Made by a program: the position numbers and the translations under genes. A DNA stretch of 64,000 nt from Cytospora piceicola (taxonomy: Eukaryota; Ascomycota; Sordariomycetes; Diaporthales; Cytosporaceae), in contig JALQBC010000022.1 of assembly GCA_023375675.1 (NCBI GenBank), forward strand, positions 62,001-126,000, read 5' to 3'. Shown here one piece after another: positions 35,145 to 45,513 of this stretch. A model generated the notes under the pieces. It did no database searches and was not told where the DNA came from. It saw nothing but the letters and a program-made list of their open reading frames with translations. Within the stretch, counting starts at the first letter, position 1, and every line of letters begins with the position of its first letter.

Positions 35145-37239
35145 ATGCAGCGAGAGCAAACCGCGTACGAGACTCTGGGAGTCTCCCCCGGAGCTACACA
35201 GGCCGAACTCACCGCCGCTTACCGCTCCAAAGCAAAACAAATCCACCCAGATAAATTAGGCTCTACGCCTGAAGCGAACGAGAAAATGTCATTCCTCAAT
35301 AGCCAATACGATAAGGTTAAGGACCCCGCGGACCGACAGCGGTACGATGAGGAAATTGAAGAGATTGACTCCGACGAAGACGAAGAAGATAAAGAACCTA
35401 AGGGACCCTCAAACGCTCGAGAATATTGGGGGAAAAGCAATCCTTTCGGAACGAACTTTCATGATGCCCGTGGAGCCCCCTTCGGTCCTCACAATACGAA
35501 GTTTGGCAATTCCAGCAAAGCCCCTTTTGGTTCTGCCAATGGGCCCCCCTTCTGTTCTCAAAACACAAACTCTGGTAATTCCAGTAGACCCCCCTTCGAT
35601 TCTAGCAATTTCTTCGGCTCTGCTAATGGGCCCTCCTTCGGTTCTCAAAACACAAACTCTGGTAGTTCTAGTAGACCCCCCTTCGATNNNNNNNNNNNNN
35701 NNNNNNNNNNNNNNNNNNNNNNNNNNNNNNNNNNNNNNNNNNNNNNNNNNNNNNNNNNNNNNNNNNNNNNNNNNNNNNNNNNNNGATTCTAGCAATTTCT
35801 TCGGTTCTGCCAATGGGCCCTCCTCCGGTTCTCAAAACACGAACTCTGGTAGTTCTAGTAGAGCCCCCTTCGATTCTAGCAATTTCTTCGGTTCTGCCAA
35901 TGGGCCCTCCTCCGGTTCTCAAAACACGAACTCTGGTAGTTCTAGTAGAGCCCCCTTCGATTCTAGCAATTTCTTCGGTTCTGCCAATGGACCCTCCTCC
36001 GGTTCTCAAAACACAAAATCTGGTAGTTCTAGTAGAGCCCCCTTCGATTCTAGCAATTTCTTCGGTTCTGCTAATGGGCCCTCCTCCGGTTCTCAAAACA
36101 CAAAATCTGGTAAATCCAGTAAAGCCCCCTTCGGTTCTGCCAATGCGAACTTTGGAGATGCTAATAAGAACTTCGGTTCTGCCAATAAACCCCCCTTCGG
36201 ATCTCAGAATACGGATTCTGGGAGCTTTCGTCCTCAACATACGAACTTTGGGGACTTTGATTTCGCATTTGGGGGCTTCGGTACACCACCCACGAATTCT
36301 GGAAACTTTGGTACTGAACATGCGAACTTTGGTGACGCCAATGAAGCCCCCTTCGGTCCTCAATCTGAAAGTTTTAGCTTTGCTAATGGACCGGCCCCGG
36401 GCGCTGGTGGTCCGAATACACCAATGCCCCCAAGGCCAAGCCCAGAATTTGCTGGCAACCCTGGGAAGACGCCTCGAGCTCGCTCAAGTTTAAGGTCCTG
36501 TGGCTGTCTCTGTGGTATTTGTCTCAAGTGGCTCCTGCTAGGTTCCATCTTGTGCATCTTTATGCTGGCTGGCGGGTACATGACGGGTCAAATTGTTCGC
36601 TTTGTGACATATTCTCTCGACTCCGACTGGCGTACGCACTACGAGGTCCTTAACGTCAGCTACTACGCAAGTTCTAAAGATGTTCGGAAGGCTTATCATA
36701 CACGCCTTATACAGCTCCATCCAGACAAGACCAACAATAGTGCATCTACCAATCTAGAGTTCCAGAAAGTTATAGACGCATACGAAATACTCTTCGACCC
36801 TATCGACAGATGTATTTACGATAACTCGTGGGTCACCGGCAATAGTACGAGGTTGACGATTTGTTTGAAAGCGAAAGCAGATGTCGCGCAAGCCCAGGCG
36901 ACACAGGACTGGGAAGATTACCTTGCAGAGCAGGAGGCTTCGCAGTGGGAGCAACAGTGGGAGCAACAGTGGGAGCAACGGTGGAGAAACCGTACCGAAG
37001 AGACTCGTGATACTGAGGTGGGTGGTCTTGTCCCTCTTATGCGAGGGGCTGTGTATTCGTTGATAGTTGCCATCGAGGATGTGAGAAGGGGGCTCGTGCA
37101 GTGGGGTGGACATGCGAGTGTTTTGTGGAGGAGGCATATCCAGTCCTTCGTCAAAACCATGATATTTAGTTACAAGCTGCTGGTAAGCTGGAAGTGGGTT
37201 GTTGATGCGGGTTTTTCGCGCTGGCCTTTAGGGCCTTGA
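35145..37239 (+). CDS. Double J-domain protein with FG-rich tandem repeats and a membrane span
   Basis: From ATG 35145 the frame runs to an assembly gap (35688-35784) and resumes, shifted by one, to a stop at 37239: at least 665 aa plus the gap. In order: J domain 1 (residues about 6-69, HPD at 34-36), an acidic patch (EEIEEIDSDEDEEDKE), a long Gly/Phe/Asn/Ser region with 29-residue tandem repeats (SNFFGSANGPSSGSQNT core) and scattered FG dipeptides, a basic stretch (PRARSSLR) then one hydrophobic span (WLLLGSILCIFMLAGGYM, about 36520-36600), and J domain 2 (HPD at 36718-36726). The tail has a WEQQ repeat and weakly hydrophobic segments. Sequons NVS, NNS, NST and NRT all lie after the span, as expected for a lumenal side. 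J domains stimulate Hsp70 ATPase. A further 3' exon encoding a hydrophobic segment near 37300-37380 is possible but unproven. Confidence 0.85.
35598..36132 (+). repeat. In-frame 87-bp minisatellite
   Basis: Units begin with GATTCTAGCAATTTCTTCGG at 35598, (35685, running into the gap), 35785, 35872, 35959 and 36046, a period of exactly 87 bp (29 codons). Post-gap copies differ by only a few bases. A shorter diverged unit precedes the first full copy. Confidence 0.93.
35688..35784. other. Assembly gap (97 N)
   Basis: 97 unknown bases lie inside the minisatellite. The flanking reading frames differ by one base across the gap, and the repeat phase is 13 bases off (35685 to 35785 is 100, not a multiple of 87). 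The gap size is therefore not exact and the number of repeat copies is unknown. Confidence 0.98.
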
Positions 37240-38431
37240 TTCAATCGATTACTCAGGTAAGTGTTATATAGATCAGGTCTGTTGTTTTAGACTCCTGCAG
37301 TGCTACAACTCTTCTTCGTCGTGCCTGGGCTTTTATTTCCTCTTCTTCTGGTCTGCCATGCCGTGACAAGGTTCCATCTGACTGTTTATTATGAAATTCC
37401 ACACAGCATCCAGATCCTTACGCTGTCAAACATCTATCGCCAGCATACAGGTAGACGCCTCCGTTGGTGCCTCCCTGGCTACTAAGTATGTTCACATGTG
37501 CGAAATCGACGATATTGACTTGATTAATTCGATGTTACCTCCAATGTTCTCAATGGCCCGGAAAACCGTATCTCTAGGCCCGCCAGGAGCTTCATTCGCA
37601 AAACAGCTGAAGTACTAAGGATGAATGATGATATAGCATATCTTAAGAATATGGACTAATCATGATATGAATGAATTCAGATGGGACATGTTCTGGTTTC
37701 ATCAACCCAATTTATTATAGCCCTAATTCAGCTCACTATAATATGGCTGGTCCAGAACTAGGGTTAGGGCTAGGGACCAGGCCTTGGGTGTCCACCTGAG
37801 GAACTTGATCCAAAACGGCCCGTGCCAAACACGGGTATAATCACGCACCACCCGATGTCATACCCCCATGATATCAATCGATAATATCGATATGGCTTGC
37901 TGGGATAGGACAATATACCTAGGTATACTGCTAGGAGTGGCCGCTTTGAATGGAACCTGCAGGCTGGTATCTGGGTTTGGGCCTTCGAGGTCAAAAATTG
38001 AAAGTGCTCTGTGTGTGTGGTCCTATTTCATGTCGGACTCCAGAAAACTCCGAAGCATCAATCAATACAACAAACCGTTTGTCACAGGTTCAAGTTATAA
38101 CGGTCGAAAGCTCGCTAGCCATGTCTATACGATGTTGTCACCTTTCTATATCCGGGTTAAGTCTTACCCAGTGGCACAGTGCCTGAGCTGCAACGTGTCT
38201 TGCCGAGGTACGGGGAAGCGAAGCGGGTACCCTCGGCGATTATTGACAGGTTTCCGGGGTATTTCACTGTCCTCTCGTCACATGCCTGGTTGATCTTCTC
38301 ATTTTACTTTCAGCGACTTCTTGGTAAAGCAGTACATCACCGGTATTTCCATGCATAGAGCACCAAGGAGAAGCCAAAGTTCGAGCTAAAAGCACAAGTT
38401 TGAGCACGGAAACCTTGGAACCCGAACCACC
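37240..38431. other. Intergenic; promoter of citrate synthase gene
   Basis: A protein-like frame at 37391-37618 (+) ends PPGASFAKQLKY but has no recognised family and could be a gene relic or a 3' exon. A short telomere-like stretch (TAGGGTTAGGGCTAGGG, about 37759-37775) and an inverted repeat ATCGATAATATCGAT (about 37877) are present. Confidence 0.4.
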
Positions 38432-40073
38432 ATGGTCACCGTCACCAAGAACGCGCCGCGTCCATCCCTGACGGTTGTAGATAACCGGACCGGCAAGTCA
38501 TATGAAGTCGAGATCAAGAACAACGCCATCCTTGCTACAGACTTCAAGAAGATCAAGGCACTATCGAACGGCGACAGACCCGAAGATGAGACGGAGCAGG
38601 GGCTCCGGGTCTACGACCCAGGGTATATGAACACAGCTGTCCTGAGGAGCAACATCACCTATATCAATGGGTTGGACGGCATCCTGAGATATCGAGGGTA
38701 TCCAATCCAGCAACTCGTCGACAAAAGCAACTTCCTTGAGACCGCATACCTGCTTCTATATGGAGAGCTTCCTACCCAGCCTCAATACCAGAGCTGGCAA
38801 CATGAAGTCATGCAGCACACATACGTCCACAGCGATATAGAGGACATGTTCAAGTCCTTTCGTTACGATTCCCATCCCATGTCCATGTTGACTTCGGCGT
38901 TTGCCACTCTCGGTGCTTTCGCCCCGGAGGCCAACCCGTCACTCGCTGGCCAGAAGCTCTACACCAACGCCGCGTCAGGGGACGTGGAGGCACTCAAAAT
39001 ACTGGACAAGCAGATCCTGAGGATCATCGGGAAAGCCCCCACGCTGGCTGCGGCTTCATACAGGATGCGTCAGGGCCGACCGTTCAACCGACCCGCCCAG
39101 GGCCTGGGATACACGGGGAATCTTCTCTATCTGCTGGATCACTTGTCGGGCACCGAGTACCGGCCACACCCCGTCCTGGAAAAGGCCCTCGACGCCCTGT
39201 TCATCATCCACGCGGACCACGAGGTCAACTGCTCCACTGCCACGGTCCTGCAGGTCGGAAGCTCCCTGGTGGACCCCTACAGCGTGGTCGCTGCTGGGTG
39301 TGCCGCCCTCTACGGGCCATCTCACGGAGGCGCCTCCGAGAGCGCCATCCGGATGTTGATGGAGATTGGCTCGCCTGAGAACGTCCCGGCTTTCATGGAG
39401 AAGGTTGAGAAGAGGGAGCGCGTCCTCGTCGGCTTTGGACACCGAGTCTACAAAAACGTCGACCCCCGGTCCACGGCCATCCGTCAGCTTGCTGAAGAGG
39501 TCTTCAAGGTTACGGGTCGGAACAAGCTTCTCGACACGGCTTTGACACTCTCAGAGTACGCAAGAAAGAGCGAATTCATGAAGAAGCGTTCCCTGTAAGT
39601 AATTTTTGCTCCGAACGCTTCCACAAAATTATCTCCAGAGTTGTCTCCCGGGGAGCAACGTGTGCCCGAGACACGTTCTGCGACGCTTCACAATTCTTGT
39701 CGATACGTGAAAGATTTACTAACGACATGACAGTTATCCAAACGTTGATTTCTACAGTGGACTTATTTATCAAGCAATGGGATTCCCGCTGGATTTCTAT
39801 CCAGTTCTGTTTGCCGTACCGCGTTGCGTGGGATGGCTCGCTCACTGGAGACAGCAGATGCTGAATCCAGCCGGTGTAAAGATCTGGAGACCAAGGCAGA
39901 TCTACATTGGAGAAAGTGAAAGGGACTACGTCGAGACGGCGAAGAGGAGGGAAAAACCGGGGGCTACTATCTTCGATGCTCCCGTCACCGTCGAGCATGG
40001 AGGCGACAGTAAGAGAAACCAACTGGCTACCTACAAGGATGAGAGAGGCCAATGGGCAAAGAGCAAGATATAA
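38432..40073 (+). CDS. Citrate synthase family protein, possibly peroxisomal or biosynthetic
   Basis: Exons 38432-39594 and 39734-40073 give 500 aa; the 139 bp intron joins CT with T TAT to restore KKRSLYPNVDFYSG. Active-site residues are in place: the His of the IHADHEVNCST loop, the His of GFGHRVYKNVDPR and the Asp of VDFYSGL. SHGGASESAIRML is the conserved CoA/oxaloacetate region. Citrate synthases condense acetyl-CoA with oxaloacetate. This copy has no N-terminal mitochondrial presequence (it starts MVTVTKNAPRPSLTVVDN), and it ends in SKI, a plausible type-1 peroxisomal signal. Such paralogues also make alkylcitrates in fungal polyketide pathways; the PKS relic lies 4 kb away, so that role is possible but not shown. 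Both catalytic loops are intact. Confidence 0.9.
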
Positions 40074-41416
40074 CCTAATGGGCTCCTAATGGGCTCCTTC
40101 CAGGAGGATTGAGACTTGAGGCTTGGTGTGAATTAATTGGAGGGAGAAGCACCCGTGGACGTATGTATTTGGTATTAGCGCACCCAAAAAATCCAACCCT
40201 CCCATCCACCGCGTCGCATCTACTGTGAGGTCCCTCCTTTCCTAAACAAACCTACACCAATACAGTAGAAACAAATTTGTTTTCATATTCGTCATATATG
40301 CAATAAACTTCCAATCCTCAATTCAACTCATCTAGAAATGACCTGGGCCCCAGGGTGTGGCGTCATGTGTTAGAGGCGCTGACCCCCTCCGCTCAAGTGC
40401 TGTCTACCACAGACATGAATTTTAGTCGTTCAAGGAAGCGACAGCATGAAAATCTTGAAATTACAATAGTACTGCAGAACGGGCTTACATTTTCCCGCTA
40501 TTCAGAGAATCTCTCAGGGGTTAAGAGAAACCCCCTCCTTTGCAAACGAGCTGAAAATGTGTGAAACCGCCATGTCACTACTGCCAGCAGGCTAAACTTT
40601 CAGTATTGACGCCAAATCCTCTCTATATATAGTAATATGTATAGCTTCGAGAGATCAGAGGCTTGTACCAATCATTTTGTAGCATCCTGATGTCTGTTGG
40701 GTGGCTTTGCCTTCTGCATTCGGCATCCTACAAGGATACAGACTCCGCAATTCTGCAGGGGCCGTTTTGCAACTTGGGTTGCCCTGGTTGCCTCCCAAAT
40801 TCTGTGAGCGTTCCGACTGGACGAAGTATCCGATAACCGTTATCTCGCGAGGCAGATTTTGACTGTTGGTGGCTGTGGACGAAGAGGCCCGGGGAATACG
40901 TTTGATATGAGTCTTGGCTGTGCAATAACGCTGCAGGATTATTTGCTTTGGGGGACGCTTGGAAACTTCAAACACGCATGAAGAGGCGCCTATGCATCTC
41001 ATTCTCATGTGTAGTAAGTGGAGATACCACCTAGCACTGCCTCCAGTGATGTGAAGCATGTCAATGTTCGCTTTCGGGTTTGTCTTTTTTATTTTACATC
41101 CACCACCAAGTATATAAGCAATATCAGCCGCAGGTCGTAATCAGCCTCGCCTTCCAGCTCTGTCTTGGCATCTGGCATGAACCACTCAAATTCGCCCTTG
41201 GTTACTCTGTACATCTACTTATCCGTCACTTGCAAAACCCTTCCATCGTTCGGCTGAAGACTGTTTTCTTAACAGAGGATCTCCCGTCCGGCCTATATTT
41301 CCCGCCCCCTCTCGGTGTTGCTGCGATCCCCATCAACCAACTCGGCTACTCTCGCCCGGCTGAAGGAAGGACTAGGACCAAATCTCTCGCACAGGTCGCG
41401 CTCTCTGGATATCAGC
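40074..41416. other. Intergenic, no recognised gene
   Basis: A minus-strand frame at 40655-41059 has no recognisable domain. TATATATA near 40620. Nothing else supported. Confidence 0.5.
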
Positions 41417-42568
41417 ATGGCGGCTACGGACGAGTCTCAGATGCTCTCGAGTGAATATCGCGAATCAAGAGATATTAAGCGAGTGAAGAAGGAATGGGAT
41501 CCGTTTCTTCGTCACCAACTGGGCAGGCATTGGGAGATGATCCAAGAAGGAATAAAAGGGTTCTTGAGGGCGCGTGACGACGTGTTCAAGGCCTTGGCCA
41601 AGTACGAGAGAGACGAGACGGCGGAGCTCATATGTGGCGAGTTCATGGACAACGTGTTCCCTGATGCCCTTGATGTGCTGGCGCAGCTTGGCCCTGTTGT
41701 CAACAAATATCCCAGCTACTTCAAGGACGCGGCGGACATGACTATCGAAGACTTCGATGCCCGTTCCATCACTATGGGACCAGAGTCCAGTCTTTCAAGC
41801 CGACCTGGCCCAACAACTTCCATGGGCCCTCCGCCTCGTCCAACCGCACCTATGAAACCTGTATTCGGTCCAGCGACAAGAGGCAAAACGGATGTCTGTG
41901 GCAAGGAATCGGACAACGCTGAACCACCATCAATCTACGAAATACCGGACTCTCCACCGTCGGATGATTACGACCATGGAGCTCTGACATGGCAAAAAAA
42001 TGGGAAACGATCCCGGGATACACTTGGGACCGAAGCACTCGATACATCTGGAGCGCCGAGCAAGAAGGCCAAGAGAGCAAACGGAACGCAAAGAACCATC
42101 GATATTCAAGATATTGAAGGTGCCGAGTACATCTTCAGAGACAAAAGATGCGGCCCCGGCCACTACGTTATCCGGTGCAACGTAGGGAAAAGCCCTCGCC
42201 GCGGCCAGCCTGGAGTATTCGTCACGCCGCCACTGGAGGAGGATACCGCCTTGGATCACTTTAAGAGTAAATCTGCTACTTGCCATGATACGACCAAGGA
42301 TTATACCATTGAAGATATCATTCATGAGTTCGCACACCGAGTCTTCCGGTCCGGCAAAGCGGTGACAGTCAAGGAGGTCAAAGAATCAAATCAAGCGCTG
42401 CAGAGATACCGGGACCAGGACGCAACTGAAGGGTCAGCGAAAATGTCGGCAAAGGGCAAGGAGAAGGCGACCGATAGTGATGCCTTTTCTTTTGTGAACA
42501 ACAGCATCAGAGCAAGGACCGACGATGGCGATGGCGATGAAGATTCATTAGACGAGGTGAGAGAATGA
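41417..42568 (+). CDS. Hypothetical protein with a degenerate Cys/His motif and nuclear signal
   Basis: Single exon, 383 aa from ATG 41417 (MAATDESQMLSSEYRESRD). Residues 10-115 are helical and charged. A Pro/Ser-rich disordered middle follows, with a basic cluster (PSKKAKRANG) that could be a nuclear localisation signal. Near residue 240 a block reads RCGPGHYVIRCNVGKSP, then LDHFKSKSATCHDTTKDY. This spacing of Cys and His (C-x4-H-x4-C, then H and CH) resembles the atypical zinc fingers common in fungal proteins of unknown role. The acidic C-terminus (DDGDGDEDSLDEVRE) ends the protein. I recognise no named family. An upstream in-frame extension lacks an ATG in good context. The frame is intact and codon use looks normal. 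Confidence 0.75.
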   Translation: MAATDESQMLSSEYRESRDIKRVKKEWDPFLRHQLGRHWEMIQEGIKGFLRARDDVFKALAKYERDETAELICGEFMDNVFPDALDVLAQLGPVVNKYPSYFKDAADMTIEDFDARSITMGPESSLSSRPGPTTSMGPPPRPTAPMKPVFGPATRGKTDVCGKESDNAEPPSIYEIPDSPPSDDYDHGALTWQKNGKRSRDTLGTEALDTSGAPSKKAKRANGTQRTIDIQDIEGAEYIFRDKRCGPGHYVIRCNVGKSPRRGQPGVFVTPPLEEDTALDHFKSKSATCHDTTKDYTIEDIIHEFAHRVFRSGKAVTVKEVKESNQALQRYRDQDATEGSAKMSAKGKEKATDSDAFSFVNNSIRARTDDGDGDEDSLDEVRE

Positions 42569-43320
42569 CCTCCAAGGATACTTTGGTCAAAAGACAGAGA
42601 TGTGTGATCGGGCTAACTCGTGGGTCTTTGGGACAGTGAAGAAGATTGAGAAGGTTGTTTCAAATCTGATGACTTTAAGCCTCCAGGCTTGAAGAGTATG
42701 ATTACGAGGCCGTGGAACCTGGGGCCACTGCCTATTATCCGCATACAATGACCTAAGGTCAGTTCTAGCTTATCTGTCGGGGGTTGTAGGCTATAGGATA
42801 GGTAGAGCTTGTGTTATAGTTGTAAAGCCAAGTTGGCTGCCCAGATGGCAATGTTTTTTTTATATATATCCCCAGTCGTTCCCCCATAGACGCAAGTACT
42901 TGCATATATACGTACTTAGGTATGTAAGAAAATAGCTTCATGGTATTGTGTTACAGCTATCAACATGTACTTCAGACTCTAGAACTCAGACTTTGCATCG
43001 TTGCAGTTTCCGAAATCCAGACTGAATATTCAGGGGCATCCATCTCAACACTGCTGTGATTCCACATTCTTACAATTTCGTTTCCCCCCCCCCCCCCCGA
43101 TCTAGGTTCTCTTCGATGACACCAAGTTCTCCCACGCAACCAGATACGGATAAGTCAACTGGTGTTGAGAGAACTACCGACTACCTGCTTGGAGATACTT
43201 ATTCTTGCTTACTTCCCAGATTAAACAGGGCTCTGTTTCTGCACAAAGCTTCTTGGATGTCGTTCAACGATGCCTTCCTTTTTGGCTATGGACAATTCAG
43301 GAAGCCAGTGTGACTTGGAC
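42569..43320. other. Intergenic with C15 run and AT-rich tract
   Basis: TTTTTTTTATATATATCC near 42855 and a poly-C run of 15 at 43084-43098. The two flanking genes converge here. No gene supported. Confidence 0.5.
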
Positions 43321-43770
43321 TCAAGGTAGAGCTCTGCGACAGATTGTATTAGTCAAGGCAATGTCCTCGCTGGTGATCCACTGTAGGATATTTGACTTGC
43401 CTGTGTTCGGTTTCCACCACTCAGAACCGTCATTGAGAGTTCCGCTATTCACAGTGACAATCGAATCCACCGTCGTCGATGTGATGTACAAGGGGCTACC
43501 ACAGTCCCTGCAGAACCATCTCAATAGAGCGTTTCCTGAATCGTTGTTTTTGTCCTCGAAGACCGCTGGGGTTCCCGAAGTCACAGTAAACTGCTCTCGC
43601 TTGAACATGCTTGTGTTGGCCATGTGTGTCCCGGTGGCCTTCTTGCAGTTGCAACAATGGCAGATGAAATTGCAGAGGGAGTTGAGTGATTCTCCAGGAG
43701 ATGTGGCGGTGATGGTGTAGCAGACCCTGCCGCAAAGGCAGCCTCCGTGTAGGGCTTGTGGTTCAGACAT
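43321..43770 (-). CDS. GFA/CENP-V-type zinc protein (glutathione-dependent formaldehyde-activating family)
   Basis: Unspliced minus-strand frame of 149 aa from ATG 43770. The metal-binding pattern of the GFA fold is complete: GGCLCG near the N-terminus, CHCCNCKKATGT in the middle and FCRDCGSPLY further on. The family binds zinc; some bacterial members help glutathione react with formaldehyde, while most fungal members are of unknown substrate. Length is typical (about 130-160 aa). The protein is probably cytosolic since no signal is seen. The neighbours are not informative. Confidence 0.9.
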   Translation of the reverse strand: MSEPQALHGGCLCGRVCYTITATSPGESLNSLCNFICHCCNCKKATGTHMANTSMFKREQFTVTSGTPAVFEDKNNDSGNALLRWFCRDCGSPLYITSTTVDSIVTVNSGTLNDGSEWWKPNTGKSNILQWITSEDIALTNTICRRALP

Positions 43771-44424
43771 GACAAAGGCACGATATCGTAAGGATAGTCT
43801 GAGAGGATGGAATCAGTGGTGAAGCATGGTTCTGTCTCCGATAAGGTAGTGGGGATGGTCCTTTTATTATAAGCAACCTGTGACACCTGATGTGGTGAGA
43901 ATATGATTCATCCCCATGGCTTTCTTCTAGAATACTCTATTGTCTCACTTTCTAGAATATTCTCTCGTCTCCAGTTGAAAAGGGAGTAAGCTGACAGGCG
44001 CACCAGCTGATGTATGTGAGTAGGTACTTGAGCTACAGCTTACCATGCTTAGCAGCAACCAAACGTCGATATATCGTTCCACATTAGGCAGCTTTTTTTG
44101 TGTCTTCTCATCTCACCAGTGTGTCAGTACCACATGCGGAAACTGTTTTTTCAGGCTATGATACGATATAGCTATAAGCGGCTGTCAGCCGGATGAACCA
44201 ACACCCTATCATTTTCTAGCTAATTACTTGGGTACTCAGTACATAAAACTATTATCAACTGGATTCATGCTCCCAGCTTTTCTGCTAAAACCACAGAAGG
44301 TCAAGAAGCAAACGAGGCATCTCCAACCTCTAAAAGAAAGAATAATAGAAAAAAGGCCAAAAAGCAGTTTGGTCACAGCAAAATCCGACCTGGGTGCAGC
44401 CCAGGCCCAGCCTCCTTCCCCGGG
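43771..44424. other. Intergenic, promoter side of GFA gene
   Basis: AT-rich, with repeated TCTAGAATATTCT-like motifs near 43928-43965. No gene supported. Confidence 0.5.
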
Positions 44425-45300
44425 TCCACGACGCCCCAAACCTCCCCCCATCACGCCCCAGGAGTTCAGCTGGCTGCCCGGTCTCGACTATGCGCCTGGT
44501 GTCCAGCACGACATCCCAGTGCTAGTCCAAGATGGTCCCCAGCTCGTAAGCCACAGTCACAACCGTCTGGCGGGCAAAGGCCCTGTTTGGCGATATCTAC
44601 GAGTGCCATGTCCCGGCTGAATTTGATCAGAATGGTTGCCGAGTCCTCGCGGCTGAGGAAGCTGGGGGGCGTCCGGATATTTGTTTCCAGCTGCTCGTGC
44701 TTTGCTTTCTGTGCTGAGCGGGGAACCATGACCTGAAACATGCACAAAAGGCACAAGTACAATGATAGGATTCCTGTCAAGAAGAATAGGACTTAAGCTG
44801 TACCGTTTACGGCATCAGTATGTATGTGGGCCAGATTACTCGTGTCTCCTGCATCCTCAACCCAGGATGAGACCCATTGCTGAGCGAAGCGGGGCAAGAA
44901 TGCCGTCAGGTAATCCAAGAAGAGGTAGATCAAGACGTGAATGAGACCTATCCGGCCGAAATAAAACCAGTATACGGCAGTGTCTCCCGTTTGGCGAGCT
45001 GCGTACAAGTCGTGGCGGGGTTTTGGCGACTTAAGCGCTGACGCGTTAGAAGCCTCCCGATCCGGTTCTGCTCCCTCCGCTGTCACAATGGCCCTCCGAT
45101 GTAAAAGATTGCCGTCGCACCGACCAAGCCATACCTTCCATGTCCCGGGAGATGCGGAGCGGCTGGCCGGAATTGAAAGCTGACAGACACAATCTGGGAA
45201 TGACGGCAGTGAAGATGGGCCCCTGAGATGGGCCCCTGTGGATCTTCCCCCGCAGCGCTATAAGGCCCCGGGTGCCACTGTATCGATCCACTCAAAGGCC
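44425..45300 (-). pseudogene. ABC-C (multidrug/MRP-type) transporter relic with internal deletions
   Basis: Minus-strand reading gives, in order, pieces of one fungal ABC-C transporter. First is a TMD1 piece (IPRLCLSAFNSGQPLRISRD, then in another frame YGLVGATAIFYIG, about 45210-45080). Next is a TMD2 entry (TGDTAVYWFYFGRIGLIHVL, about 44990-44900) and another TMD2 piece (LSLYLCLLCMFQVMVPRSAQ, then ILIKFSRDMALVD, about 44770-44610). Last is the C-terminal end of NBD2 (RQTVVTVAYELGTILD, a stop, then RRIVETGQPAELLGRDGGRF, about 44585-44440). NBD1 and the Walker A/B and signature parts of NBD2 are missing. A normal gene of this type is about 4.5 kb; this relic is about 0.9 kb, so several internal deletions have occurred. 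Confidence 0.8.
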
Positions 45301-45513
45301 ACCCGTTGACCTGCAGCCGGTGTGGGGAAACAAACCCGGACAGGGATTCTCGGAAGCAGCCGAGCTCAAGCTTTCACAAGCACCCCACCACGCCTCCAAA
45401 TTTTTCTTCATCCTCGGCTGAGAACGATAATCTTTGTGAACTTCTTCCAAGGTTCCAAGGTTCCAAGGTCCTTTCTACCCACAACGCTTGAGGCATCGAT
45501 AAGGTACCCAAGT

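Noticed and set aside
35668..36363. Long minus-strand frame, and a second plus-strand frame, through the minisatellite
   Set aside because: The 87 bp unit has no stop in several frames, so repeats create long open frames automatically; only the frame with J domains at both ends has real domains.
37391..37618. Frame ending PPGASFAKQLKY as a gene
   Set aside because: Protein-like but short, with no family and no convincing splice link to the double-J gene; left as a remark only.
37755..37775. Telomere-like GGGTTAGGGCTAGGG stretch
   Set aside because: Only about two and a half imperfect units; too short to support an interstitial telomere.
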